The position numbers and the translations under genes were made by a program. A stretch of DNA of 64,000 nt from Candidatus Uhrbacteria bacterium (GTDB taxonomy: Bacteria; Patescibacteriota; Patescibacteriia; 2-12-FULL-60-25), in contig JAIOPK010000006.1 of the NCBI GenBank assembly GCA_021413945.1, forward strand, positions 310,001 through 374,000, in the 5' to 3' direction. Each line of letters starts with the position of its first letter. Position 1 is the stretch's first letter. The notes under the pieces are model-generated. The model was not told the origin of the DNA. It saw only the letters and a program-made list of their open reading frames with translations, and did no database searches. Positions 1 to 9,190 of this stretch are shown piece after piece.

Positions 1-1045
<1,045 letters not shown>

Positions 1046-1047
<2 letters not shown>

Positions 1048-1072
1048 TCCGCCGCGGCGGATTATTTTTTTA
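1046..1072. terminator. Bidirectional terminator, ligA / secreted protein
   Basis: An 18-base perfect palindrome (1046-1063) overlaps the ligA stop codon and is followed by a T-rich run to 1072. It lies between two convergent genes and can serve both. Confidence 0.85.
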
Positions 1073-1078
1073 TCTGTC

Positions 1079-2176
1079 TTACGTGGTGGGAGCGGTGAGT
1101 GTTTCGACCATCGGATCAACGACGGGTTGCGGTGTCGGGGGCGGCATCAATATCTTCTGAATTTCTTCGATTGTCTTCCAGATTGACGGAGGAAGGACGG
1201 GCTCGCTTCCGGCCGGAGCCATGTTGACGCCGATGGAAATTTTATACATGCGAACCGATGCGACTTTGCAGATATTGCGCTTCAGACTTGTGCTGTAAGT
1301 GCATTTTTCCGTCGGCTCCTCGATGGTGCCGCCGATTTCCATGCGTTCAAGCCGGTTTTTGGTGACGTTCAGGTTCATCGCCATGAAGAGGCGGTTGAGA
1401 TTGGAGCGGAGCTCCACATAGCGTTTGTTCAACGCGGCCAAATCCTCGCGATAGTATTTGTCGCGCGGCAAGGCTTTGATTTCCGCGAGACGTACCGCGT
1501 TAATCAGTGCCGGGTTGATGCGGACGCGCAAGCGCGTCAGATCGTCGCCAGCGTCGTTTTTCATGCGCTTCTCGACGCCAATGACGCGGAACATCGGGAG
1601 TTTTCGGATGGCGGACTGGGCCGTGATGTTTTGTGGGAGATCGCGGGAGATGACCTGCGTCGGGAAGATCGGAATATTTTTCAAATCGTTTACGCCGTTG
1701 GGGGCGTCCATACCGATCCAGACGCCGATGATCGGAGCAAGGTCTACTTCCATGTTCGTTTTGAGATATTCGACAACCATGGCCGGGACCTGTGCCAAGC
1801 GGAAGTACAGCATGCTACCCGTCATCTGCCATTCAATCGCCATGGGCTGGTCGATGGCAAAGGATATTTCTTGACCGCTTTCCACGCCTTTGATGGAGAG
1901 ACGCTCGAGCGAGAGGCGGCCTTCGCCGTTTTGCTTGTCGAGTACGCGCGTGCCGAGTTTGACGGCGATTTGGCCTGTGATGCCGCTACCGGATTTACCG
2001 ATGACGCGCTCGCCGATATCCATTTTCATGTCCATGTCGAGTCGATAACTCGTTATGGAATCCATGGATTTTACGGCTTTATCGAGGGATTGTTCCGGAG
2101 TCGCGGCGATCGCACTCCATGGCAGGACAAGAGCCGTCAGACTCGCGGCGGCAAACCAGCGCTTGAAATGGGTCAT
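1079..2176 (-). CDS. Secreted protein of unknown function, possibly LolA/LppX-like
   Basis: A 365-residue protein with a clear signal peptide (positive start, hydrophobic core, AIA-A cleavage near residue 24), so it is exported. There is no lipobox cysteine at the cleavage site. The opening of the mature part (SLDKAVKSMDSITSYRLDM) resembles the start of LolA/LppX-type lipid-carrier folds, where a short helix leads into an open beta-sheet. The repeated amphipathic strands fit that fold, but this is a pattern-level impression only. It is convergent with ligA and divergent from gatC, so it is probably a single-gene unit. Confidence 0.75.
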   Translation of the reverse strand: MTHFKRWFAAASLTALVLPWSAIAATPEQSLDKAVKSMDSITSYRLDMDMKMDIGERVIGKSGSGITGQIAVKLGTRVLDKQNGEGRLSLERLSIKGVESGQEISFAIDQPMAIEWQMTGSMLYFRLAQVPAMVVEYLKTNMEVDLAPIIGVWIGMDAPNGVNDLKNIPIFPTQVISRDLPQNITAQSAIRKLPMFRVIGVEKRMKNDAGDDLTRLRVRINPALINAVRLAEIKALPRDKYYREDLAALNKRYVELRSNLNRLFMAMNLNVTKNRLERMEIGGTIEEPTEKCTYSTSLKRNICKVASVRMYKISIGVNMAPAGSEPVLPPSIWKTIEEIQKILMPPPTPQPVVDPMVETLTAPTT

Positions 2177-2206
2177 ATGGGGAGCAGTCTAGCAGAGGCT
2201 TTCGGC

Positions 2207-2235
2207 TTTACCAAACCCGTCAGGAACGGTATTCT
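2207..2235 (+). promoter_or_regulatory. gatCA promoter (near-leaderless)
   Basis: TTTACC (2207-2212), 17-base spacer, TATTCT (2230-2235). The gatC ATG is only 8 bases beyond the -10 box, and no Shine-Dalgarno site is present. Confidence 0.6.
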
Positions 2236-2243
2236 CATGCGGT

Positions 2244-2543
2244 ATGGCATTGACCCGAGACGAGATTAAGCGGTTGGCGGACCTGTCCCGACTTTCCCTT
2301 TCCGAAGAAGAGATGCAGCGCATGGAAGAAACGATTGATCCGGTACTCGAGTATGTCGGCCGTCTTTCCAATGTCGACACGACCGGCGTTCCGGAGACGG
2401 AAGGAGATGCGCTTGTGCGTTTGCGCGAGGATGTGGTCGACGGAAGCTCGGACGGCGAGCGTGCGGCTATCTTGTCGAACTTTCCGGATAAGGCGGGCGA
2501 TGTATTGCGCGTGCCCGGCGTATTCGATAAACCGAAAGGCTAA
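2244..2543 (+). CDS. gatC: Asp-tRNA(Asn)/Glu-tRNA(Gln) amidotransferase subunit C
   Basis: GatC is the small subunit that holds together the GatCAB complex, which amidates misacylated Glu-tRNA(Gln) or Asp-tRNA(Asn). The 99-residue length and the opening ALTRDEIKRLADLSRLSLSE match the family, followed by the second helix (LEYVGRLSNVDTTGV) and the tail LREDVV. It lies 2 bases upstream of gatA, so they are co-transcribed. The gatB gene is not in this window. The start follows a -10 box at leaderless distance. Confidence 0.95.
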   Translation: MALTRDEIKRLADLSRLSLSEEEMQRMEETIDPVLEYVGRLSNVDTTGVPETEGDALVRLREDVVDGSSDGERAAILSNFPDKAGDVLRVPGVFDKPKG

Positions 2544-2545
2544 TT

Positions 2546-3973
2546 ATGGGACTCTTGCTTGAACAGACAATTCGATCGGCGGCGGACGGTTTGGCTTCCA
2601 ACGCGTTTTCGTCGACCGAATTGACGAAGGCGTATCTCGGACAGATCCGCGGTTTGGATTTGGGAATCCATGCCTACCTCGACGTATTTGAGGGTACGGC
2701 GCTGGATCAGGCGCATGCGTCGGATGAACGGCGTGCGGCCGGGAAAGCGTTTGGCGTGCTCGATGGCATTCCGCTTGCGATCAAGGATAATATTTTGATA
2801 CAGGATCAGCGCGCGACGGCGGGGTCGCAAATTTTGGCGAATTATCGGGCGGCGTATGACGCGACGGTGGTCACGAAATTGCGCGAGGCAGGCAGCGTGT
2901 TTCTCGGCAAGACCAACATGGACGAGTTTGCGATGGGCTCGAGTACGGAGCGCTCGGCATTTGGTCCGACCAAGAATCCGCGCGATCTGGCCCGCGTTCC
3001 GGGCGGATCATCGGGCGGAAGCGCCGCAGCCGTCGCGGGAGATATGGCAATCGCCGCACTTGGTTCGGATACGGGTGGATCCATCCGCCAACCGGCTTCA
3101 TTCTGCGGAATCGTCGGCTTTAAGCCGAGCTATGGAACGGTTTCGCGCTCCGGTTTGATGGCGATGGCGTCTTCACTTGACCAAATCGGTCCGATGACCA
3201 AGACGGTCGAGGATGCGGCGGTGCTATTCGAGGCGATTCGCGGTGTCGACAAGCTTGATCAGACCACGGTCGATTTTGGTGCCGTGAAATATGAAACACG
3301 GAAGGATATGAAGGGCGTTCGTGTCGGCGTACCGCGTCAGGCGTGGGGCGAGGGGATGACGGCCGGCGTGCGCGAGCATGCGGAAGGGGCTTTGGAGACG
3401 ATGAAGCAAGCAGGAGCCGAGTTGATTGAAATCGATTTGCCGTATGCGGACGAGGCGCTTGCGGTTTATTACGTGTTGATGCCTTGCGAGGTGTCCGCGA
3501 ACTTGTCGCGTTTTGACGGCATGCGTTATGGACAGCGCGAGACGCGGCCGACATTGCTCGAAACCTATCTCAAATCGCGTTCGGAAAATCTTGGGGAGGA
3601 AGTGCGTCGTCGTATCATTCTCGGCACGTATGCGCTATCAAAAGGGTATTACGATGCGTATTATCGACAGGCACGGAAAGTGCAGACGCTGATTCGACGT
3701 GCCTACGCTTCGGCTTTTGAGAACGTCGACGTTATCGTGACGCCGACGGCTCCATCGACGGCGTTCAAGCTGGGAGAGAAGTTGAACGATCCACTCGCGA
3801 TGTATTTGGAGGATGTGTATACCGTTGGTGCCAACGTTGCCGGGCTTCCGGCGATTTCCGTGCCATGCGGTGCGCATGAGGGTTTGCCTGTCGGTTTGCA
3901 ATTCATCGGTAAGATGGGAGCGGATGGAGCGCTTCTATCGACGGCACGCGTGTTTGAGCATATTAATCTGTGA
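2546..3973 (+). CDS. gatA: Asp/Glu-tRNA amidotransferase subunit A
   Basis: GatA is the amidase subunit, which hydrolyses glutamine and delivers ammonia to the charged tRNA. The 475-residue protein carries the amidase-signature Ser-cisSer-Lys machinery: the lysine in PLAIKDNI, then GGSSGGSAAAVAGDMA with the linking serine and SDTGGSIRQPASFCG with the nucleophile. The C-terminal substrate region (VGANVAGLPAISVPCG, GLPVGLQFIG) is intact. Its stop codon overlaps the start of the next gene (TGATG). Confidence 0.96.
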   Translation: MGLLLEQTIRSAADGLASNAFSSTELTKAYLGQIRGLDLGIHAYLDVFEGTALDQAHASDERRAAGKAFGVLDGIPLAIKDNILIQDQRATAGSQILANYRAAYDATVVTKLREAGSVFLGKTNMDEFAMGSSTERSAFGPTKNPRDLARVPGGSSGGSAAAVAGDMAIAALGSDTGGSIRQPASFCGIVGFKPSYGTVSRSGLMAMASSLDQIGPMTKTVEDAAVLFEAIRGVDKLDQTTVDFGAVKYETRKDMKGVRVGVPRQAWGEGMTAGVREHAEGALETMKQAGAELIEIDLPYADEALAVYYVLMPCEVSANLSRFDGMRYGQRETRPTLLETYLKSRSENLGEEVRRRIILGTYALSKGYYDAYYRQARKVQTLIRRAYASAFENVDVIVTPTAPSTAFKLGEKLNDPLAMYLEDVYTVGANVAGLPAISVPCGAHEGLPVGLQFIGKMGADGALLSTARVFEHINL

Positions 3974-4470
3974 TGTTGTTCCAATTTGTTTTTGATGGAG
4001 GCAATGTCGCCGGCAAGGTTCTGCCGAGCGGGACGACGAATTTTGGTTCCGTGCTAGGGATCGTTCTGCTCGTCATTGTCGTCGGATTGCTCGCGGCTAT
4101 CGGGATTGCGACCATGTTTCGTGCGTTGAGCCGCCCGTCGCTCGAGGGCCTTGATCCGAAGCGACTTGCCGCTATGTGGGCGGAAATCGAGAAAACGTCG
4201 GAGCATGGATTGATGGGGGCCAAGCTCGCGGTTGTCGAGGCGGATAAATTGCTTGACACGGTTTTACGTAAACTTCATTTCCCCGGAGAAACGATGGGGG
4301 AGCGCCTCAAGACGGCGGCGTATAAATATCCAAATATTTCCAAGGTTTGGGGAGCGCATAAATTGCGCAATCAGCTTGTGCATGATGCGACATTTGAGAT
4401 TTCCTTACGTCAGGCCAAGTCGGCGGTGAGGGATTTTCACGCGGCGCTGAAGACGCTGAACGTGTTTTAA
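3973..4470 (+). CDS. Membrane-anchored protein with HEPN-like C-terminal domain
   Basis: A 165-residue protein starting at the ATG that overlaps the gatA stop; a GTG three bases earlier is less likely. Residues about 23-50 form one transmembrane helix. The rest is an all-helical cytoplasmic domain containing KLRNQLVHD, an R-x4-H motif of the kind used by HEPN RNases and nucleotidyltransferase partners, followed by helix ISLRQAKSAVRDFHAAL. HEPN membership is inferred from the motif and helix pattern; catalytic activity is unproven. It sits tightly between gatA and lgt (1-base gap), so it is part of that operon. Confidence 0.8.
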   Translation: MLFQFVFDGGNVAGKVLPSGTTNFGSVLGIVLLVIVVGLLAAIGIATMFRALSRPSLEGLDPKRLAAMWAEIEKTSEHGLMGAKLAVVEADKLLDTVLRKLHFPGETMGERLKTAAYKYPNISKVWGAHKLRNQLVHDATFEISLRQAKSAVRDFHAALKTLNVF

Positions 4471-4471
4471 T

Positions 4472-5218
4472 ATGATTCCTTATTTTGAGTCGACATCATT
4501 TACGGTGCTCGGGGTAACGTTCCAGACATGGGGAACGTTGGTCGCGCTTGGATACGCTTTGGGCGCATTTGTCGCATGGCATCGCGCCAAGGAAAAAGGT
4601 TTGAATCCCGAGCGTGTCCTTGATCTCGCTTTCTGGCTCTTCATTGGTGCGTTTTTGGGCGCGCGTATTTTTCACGTCGTGTTTTATGATCCTTCACATT
4701 ACCTGGCCGTGCCTTGGGACGCGATCGATCCGCGCAAGCCCGGTTTTGCGATCTTTGGCGGTTTTATAGGTTCGGCTATTATCTTTTTTGCCTACTGTCG
4801 GAAGAATGCCCTCAATTGGATGGCATATGCCGATACGTTAATCTGGGGATTGCCTTGGGGTTGCGGCGTTGGTCGACTTGGATGTTTTTTTATTCACGAT
4901 CATCCGGGGACGCTGACCAATTTTGTTTTAGGCGTGAAATATCCGGATGGGCAGGTTCGGCATGATCTCGGCTTGTATCTATCGATCATCGGTTTTGCGA
5001 CAGGGGCTCTGTTTGTCTGGTTGAATCGACGCGAGCGACGTCCCGGGTTTTGGTTTGGAACGTATATGATCATTGAAGGCGTGTCGCGATTCGGTCTCGA
5101 TTTTTACCGGCTCGTCGATGTGAAGTATTTTGGACTTACACCAACGCAATATTTATCGATACCGTTAATAGCCGTCGGGGTTTGGCTCTTGTCGAGCAAG
5201 ACAAAGGAGCGTTCGTGA
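4472..5218 (+). CDS. lgt: Prolipoprotein diacylglyceryl transferase
   Basis: Lgt is a polytopic membrane enzyme that moves diacylglycerol from phospholipid to the lipobox cysteine of prolipoproteins. The 248-residue length, about seven hydrophobic segments and the core GRLGCFFIHDHPG identify the family. The usual motif is GRxGNFxNxE, so the conserved asparagine is a cysteine here. The usual HGG before it is FGG. At least three lipobox proteins are encoded in this window (10795, 18802, 57343), giving it plausible substrates. The trxB promoter overlaps its 3' end. Confidence 0.9.
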   Translation: MIPYFESTSFTVLGVTFQTWGTLVALGYALGAFVAWHRAKEKGLNPERVLDLAFWLFIGAFLGARIFHVVFYDPSHYLAVPWDAIDPRKPGFAIFGGFIGSAIIFFAYCRKNALNWMAYADTLIWGLPWGCGVGRLGCFFIHDHPGTLTNFVLGVKYPDGQVRHDLGLYLSIIGFATGALFVWLNRRERRPGFWFGTYMIIEGVSRFGLDFYRLVDVKYFGLTPTQYLSIPLIAVGVWLLSSKTKERS

Positions 5219-5224
5219 TAGAAT
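5216..5224 (+). promoter_or_regulatory. trxB extended -10 promoter (leaderless)
   Basis: TGATAGAAT is an extended -10 box overlapping the lgt stop codon. The trxB ATG begins 6 bases after it, at the expected transcription start. Confidence 0.6.
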
Positions 5225-5230
5225 AGTCGC

Positions 5231-6145
5231 ATGTTTGACTGCATCGTTATCGGAGGCGGACCGGCAGGGATGGCTGCGTCCGTATATCTTGCGCGTCAAA
5301 AAATGAAGTTTGCGTTGTTTGCCGGAACTCTCGGCGGACAAGTGATTTGGTCTTCCGATGTCGAGAACTATCTTGGGATCCACAATATTACCGGCGTGAA
5401 ACTCGTTGAGGCGTTCAATCGCCACTTGGAGGATTATAAGAAGGCGATGGAGCTCCATGAAGGCGAGAATGTCCTGAAGGTCGTTAAAACGGCCGGAGGG
5501 TTTTCTTTAGAAACGGATCGGGGAGCCTATCCGACAAAAACCGTTCTTGTTGCGACAGGTGCGGATCATCGGAAGCTCGGCGTTCCGGGGGAGGATCAAT
5601 TCAATATGAAAGGTATTTCGTATTGTGCGAATTGTGATGCGCCGTTATTTGCGGATAAAATCGTCCACGTGGTCGGAGGCGGTAATAGCGCTATGGATGC
5701 GGCCTTGTTTCTGGCTAAGTACGCTAAGGAAGTCCATGTTATTTCCATTAATAAAGAGCTCATGGGCGATGAGGTTATGAAGCGGAATTGTTTGAAAGGT
5801 GCCAATATTAAGATGCATTTTTCTACGAAGACGACGGGCTTCACGGGAGGTGCGTTACTCGAGGCCATCGGGCTCGTCGGGCCGGATGGGAAAGAGGTTT
5901 CCGCTCCGACCGAGGGCGTCTTTATCGAAATTGGTCTTAAACCACAGTCGGAATTGATCGACTTTTTGGCTAAGGATAAAGCCGGGCAGATCATTGTCGA
6001 CTCGCACAATAAGACAAATGTCGATGGAGTATGGGCGGCCGGCGATGTGACAAACGTGGACTATAAACAGATTGCCGTTGCCGTAGGCGAGGGTTCAAAG
6101 GCCTCACTCGATATTATTCGTTATCTGCAATCGACCCAGACTTGA
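5231..6145 (+). CDS. trxB: Thioredoxin reductase-type flavoprotein
   Basis: An NADPH-dependent FAD protein of the low-molecular-weight thioredoxin reductase family, 304 residues. It has the FAD-binding GGGPAGMAASVYLARQ start and the redox pair CANC within YCANCDAPLF; the usual CATCDG is slightly altered. The NADPH Rossmann site is VGGGNSAMDAALFL and the closing FAD motif is VWAAGDVT. The likely role is to reduce thioredoxin-like proteins in the cytoplasm. Two exported DsbA-like proteins follow, but they face the other side of the membrane. Confidence 0.93.
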   Translation: MFDCIVIGGGPAGMAASVYLARQKMKFALFAGTLGGQVIWSSDVENYLGIHNITGVKLVEAFNRHLEDYKKAMELHEGENVLKVVKTAGGFSLETDRGAYPTKTVLVATGADHRKLGVPGEDQFNMKGISYCANCDAPLFADKIVHVVGGGNSAMDAALFLAKYAKEVHVISINKELMGDEVMKRNCLKGANIKMHFSTKTTGFTGGALLEAIGLVGPDGKEVSAPTEGVFIEIGLKPQSELIDFLAKDKAGQIIVDSHNKTNVDGVWAAGDVTNVDYKQIAVAVGEGSKASLDIIRYLQSTQT

Positions 6146-6211
6146 CAGACCGCCTGAATTTTTCATGGCGGCCGTTGCGTATGAAAGGTTGTCATGCCAT
6201 TCTTTTGACCT

Positions 6212-6835
6212 ATGCAAGAGACTTCTAATAGAAATGTACTGATCGGTATTGTCGTGACGGCCGTGCTCGTTTTTGGAGGATTGGTTTGGGCGATTGTGTC
6301 CGCTCCACCGTCCACACCTGTCTCGGGCGGTCCGCTTTCCTTTGAGGATGCGGGCGATCCGTTTATCGGACCCGAGAATGCGACGACCGTTGTACGTTTA
6401 TTCAGTGACTTCCAATGTCCGGCTTGCCGTGCGGCGGAAGCGGGCGTGAATTATGCGATCGAGAAGTATAAGAGCAAGGTTAAGTTCATCTGGAACGATT
6501 TCCCGCTCATGTCGATCCACCCGAACGCGCGCCTCGCGGCCAATGCCGCGCGCTGCGCTCAGGATCAGGGGCAATTTTGGGAGATGAAGGACAAGCTGTA
6601 TACGGAGCAGACGAGCTGGGCTACGGGTAAGGATCCGGCCGCGGATTTCAAAGCCTATGCCGGACAGCTCGGACTCGATGCCGGAACATTCGGAACATGT
6701 CTCGACTCGACCTTAGACCATGCTAATCTCTCACACATTCTATGCAAAACTTTTTTGACGGAGGTCCTAAGACCATGTTCTACACCGGACTTTTCCTCGG
6801 TGTCGCGGTATCGGCCGTTGTCGGGTTGGGTGTGA
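6212..6835 (+). pseudogene. DsbA-like thioredoxin-fold protein, 3' truncated
   Basis: One N-terminal membrane anchor (about residues 9-30) is followed by a DsbA-type domain with active site CPAC and helical insert (HPNARLAANAARCAQDQGQFWEMKD). Similarity to the intact downstream paralogue stops at CLDS (near base 6710). The following 40 residues are out-of-family sequence that reads through the promoter and first 94 bases of the next gene. The cis-proline loop (GTPATF in the paralogue), needed for substrate binding, is missing. A deletion between tandem copies is the simplest explanation. It may still be translated, but is unlikely to be a normal oxidoreductase. Confidence 0.75.
6721..6729 (+). 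promoter_or_regulatory. Extended -10 promoter of second DsbA-like gene
   Basis: TGCTAATCT, 12 bases before the ATG at 6742. Because it is a promoter, its presence inside the upstream frame supports the view that the first copy lost its 3' end. Confidence 0.5.
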
Positions 6836-7467
6836 CGTTGAATCTCGTGATGGGCGGACGCGCTTTGGCGCTCGGAGGCAGCGGCGCGGTTGTTCCGTCA
6901 GCTGTTGCTCCGACGCCTTCCGCTCAGGCTCCTGTCGCGGCCGGACCGTTGAAGCCGGTAAGCGATAGCGACTACATTCTTGGCGCCAAGAATGCCAAGG
7001 TGACGCTCGTCGAATACTCGGATTTTCAATGCCCGTTCTGTCAGCGCCACTTGCCGAGCATCAAACAGGCTATGAAGGATTATCCGAATGATGTCCGTCT
7101 CGTGTACCGCTACTACCCGCTGTCCTTCCACCCGGAAGCCCAGAAGTCGGCAGAAGCGGCCGCTTGCGCCGCAAAACTTGGCGGGAACGATGCGTTCTGG
7201 AAGATGCATGACGAACTGTTTGCCAATCAAGCGACGCTTAGCCGTTCCCTCTACACGGAACTCGCCAAGAAGATTGGTTTGAACACGGGAAACTTTGACA
7301 AGTGTGTCGACGGCGGAGAGATGGCGACGCGCGTCAGCACGGACTTGAACGAAGGCACGTCGGCCGGTGTAGAAGGCACGCCGGCGACATTCGTGAATGG
7401 ACAGCTTGTTTCCGGTGCGGTTCCGTATAGCGAGTTGAAGGCGGCAATCGAAGCAGCCTTGAAGTAA
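6742..7467 (+). CDS. Membrane-anchored DsbA-like disulfide oxidoreductase
   Basis: A 241-residue exported thioredoxin-fold protein. It has a membrane anchor (about residues 13-35), a Ala/Pro/Val-rich linker, and a catalytic domain with CPFC in YSDFQCPFCQRHL. The helical insert and the cis-proline loop VEGTPATFVNG are present. It probably introduces or isomerises disulfides in surface proteins; the adhesin at 16193 has paired cysteines. The start at 6742 (MQNFFDGGPKT) fits the upstream -10 box. A second ATG at 6775 has GGAGG 10 bases upstream and is a possible alternative. A strong terminator follows. Confidence 0.92.
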   Translation: MQNFFDGGPKTMFYTGLFLGVAVSAVVGLGVTLNLVMGGRALALGGSGAVVPSAVAPTPSAQAPVAAGPLKPVSDSDYILGAKNAKVTLVEYSDFQCPFCQRHLPSIKQAMKDYPNDVRLVYRYYPLSFHPEAQKSAEAAACAAKLGGNDAFWKMHDELFANQATLSRSLYTELAKKIGLNTGNFDKCVDGGEMATRVSTDLNEGTSAGVEGTPATFVNGQLVSGAVPYSELKAAIEAALK

Positions 7468-7472
7468 GAATT

Positions 7473-7508
7473 AAAAAATCCCCCGATTGGTTACGGGGGA
7501 TTTTTTTA
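7473..7508. terminator. Bidirectional terminator, DsbA-like / ZIP
   Basis: An 8-base G/C-rich stem extended by A/T pairs, with an 8-base loop and A and T runs on both sides, lies between convergent genes. Confidence 0.9.
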
Positions 7509-8267
7509 TTATTCCATCCCAGCGGTGAGCCACATGATGGCGAGGCCGAGCAGCATGGCGAGTGTCTGCCAAGCGCGCGTTGAGAGTTTTGGTTCTTCCT
7601 TGATTTCCGAGAACAAATTCGTACACGCCATGTAAATCATGAATCCGGCGGCGAGCGGGATCGTCCATGTGGTTAGACGCGTGACAAAGCCGGCGGCAAG
7701 CCATGTGCCGATGACGCCGACGATCATTGCAAACGAGACGAGCAGGTTCAGCCAAAGCGCCTTCTTTTTTGAGAAGCCGGAAGAAAGCAGAATGCCGAAG
7801 TCTCCAAGCTCTTGCGGGATTTCATGGAGGCCGATCGCGATCGCCGTGTTGAGACCGAGTACCGGGTTTACCAGGTAGGCCGACATGACCGCGATGCCGT
7901 CGGTGAAATTGTGAACGGCGTCTCCGATCAAGTTGAGATAGCCGACGGGTTTGGCCGGGGCATGGTCGTGTTCATGGTCGTGTAGTTCGCGTCCGGCGTG
8001 GCTGTGGTAGATCCACAGCATGGAGTCGAGGACAAAGAAGATCAGGATACCCGCCAGTGCCCAAGTCAGAGCGTTCGGGGATGTTTCGACGGATTCCGGG
8101 AGAAGATGGAAGAAGGCGTTGCCGAGCAAGGCGCCGGCCGCAAAGGCGACGATCGCGTGCTGAACAAAAGCTGTTTGGCTTTTTTTCCACGCCAAGCTGG
8201 CATAGCCGACCAAGGAGAGGAGGCTCATGACCGCGGCTGCGGCCAGGGCGGGGAGAAGAGTTTGCAT
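7509..8267 (-). CDS. ZIP family divalent metal transporter
   Basis: A 252-residue polytopic membrane protein of the ZIP family, which carries zinc, iron or related ions into the cytoplasm. Helix IV carries HNFTDGIAV and helix V carries HEIPQELGDFGILL, the metal-site motifs of the family. A histidine-rich cytoplasmic loop (HSHAGRELHDHEHDH) between helices III and IV is typical. The upstream TGTATCCT box lies about 10 bases before the start, so the mRNA is nearly leaderless. Exact metal preference cannot be read from sequence. Confidence 0.93.
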   Translation of the reverse strand: MQTLLPALAAAAVMSLLSLVGYASLAWKKSQTAFVQHAIVAFAAGALLGNAFFHLLPESVETSPNALTWALAGILIFFVLDSMLWIYHSHAGRELHDHEHDHAPAKPVGYLNLIGDAVHNFTDGIAVMSAYLVNPVLGLNTAIAIGLHEIPQELGDFGILLSSGFSKKKALWLNLLVSFAMIVGVIGTWLAAGFVTRLTTWTIPLAAGFMIYMACTNLFSEIKEEPKLSTRAWQTLAMLLGLAIMWLTAGME

Positions 8268-8391
8268 ATTTCTATTCAGGATACACTGATTTCCTCATTT
8301 GTTAAGGGCTGACGGGTCGCTGGACAACGCTCTTGAGTCGGCGTAGCGTTAATCCTTGTCGCTCGCTTTCGCAGGTGACATCGAGGTGTGC

Positions 8392-9147
8392 ATGCACATT
8401 CCGAGTGTTTCGTCGGAGCTCGCCGAGAGCGTTCGTGTCAACGGCGCGATTAGTAGCCGGGAGTTCGGGGAACTCATCCTGCACTGGTTTCCGGGGGCCT
8501 GGACCCTGTTCTTCACGCTTAGGCGCATGGCTTGTCCCAAGCCCAAGGCGTCGGACAAGCGCGAGGAGGACGATACGGTTCCGATCCGTATCCTGAACGC
8601 CTTCCGGCAGAAGCCGATCAAGACGCCGCTACGGCCGCCCGAGCCGCAGATCGTGCGGGTGTCCGTGTCGGAAATGATCGGCACCAAGGCGCTGGTCCAG
8701 GTGTACGAGGTTTTGGCCAGCGACGCGATGCATCGCTGTGCCGAAGACGTACACGAGGCCCATATCCTTCTTGAAGACGAGGAACACTTGCTGCTGGTCC
8801 CGAAGGGGCTCAAGTCCCCGCCGCTGGATCTGCCGCCGCTTTCCCTGATTCAAGAACGCTATAGCCGTGCCTACGACCAGGTCCGCATTGTCCTCGCCGA
8901 TATGGAGGAGTCGCGCGAAGGCATCGGCCAACTCGATAGTTCCAAAGCTCCACGCAGCCGCGAGGAGCTCATCAAGCTCATGGCGATTCATCCGTATCGC
9001 CTGCGCATCGAGCGCGAGCACGGCGTCGAGCTGGCCTATCAGTGGCCGGGTATTCTCGCCGCAACACGGCGTGCTTCCGCCGAACGGCTTACAGGCTTTC
9101 GGTCGTCGGCCGAGCAGATCCTTGCCATCGGTAAAACCTCTGTCTGA
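8392..9147 (+). CDS. Hypothetical protein, GC-rich orphan
   Basis: A 251-residue soluble protein with no family I recognise. The ATG at 8392 was chosen because it is preceded by GAGGTG; an upstream TTG at 8356 is possible but has no such support. The sequence is proline- and charge-rich in the middle (KTPLRPPEPQIVRVSVSEM) with helical C-terminal parts. Codon use is GC-rich with C/G third positions, unlike neighbouring housekeeping genes. It ends in a 12-base-stem hairpin. It belongs to the set of isolated orphan genes noted in the summary. Confidence 0.7.
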   Translation: MHIPSVSSELAESVRVNGAISSREFGELILHWFPGAWTLFFTLRRMACPKPKASDKREEDDTVPIRILNAFRQKPIKTPLRPPEPQIVRVSVSEMIGTKALVQVYEVLASDAMHRCAEDVHEAHILLEDEEHLLLVPKGLKSPPLDLPPLSLIQERYSRAYDQVRIVLADMEESREGIGQLDSSKAPRSREELIKLMAIHPYRLRIEREHGVELAYQWPGILAATRRASAERLTGFRSSAEQILAIGKTSV

Positions 9148-9153
9148 AATTCA

Positions 9154-9186
9154 AGAGCCCCGTCCCGCACCTGCGGACGGGGCTCT
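9154..9186. terminator. Hairpin terminator, orphan / mgtE-like
   Basis: A perfect 12-base stem (9154-9165 with 9175-9186) and a 9-base loop separate two convergent genes. The T-tract is weak on both sides. Confidence 0.7.
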
Positions 9187-9190
9187 ATCG

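Noticed and set aside
1631-2269. 212-codon plus-strand frame opposite the secreted protein at 1079-2176
   Set aside because: The minus strand has a signal peptide and plausible fold; the plus frame runs through the gatC promoter region and has no domain.
8349-8813. 154-codon minus-strand frame opposite the orphan at 8392
   Set aside because: Serine/arginine-rich antisense shadow with no start signal; the plus strand has a ribosome site and a terminator.
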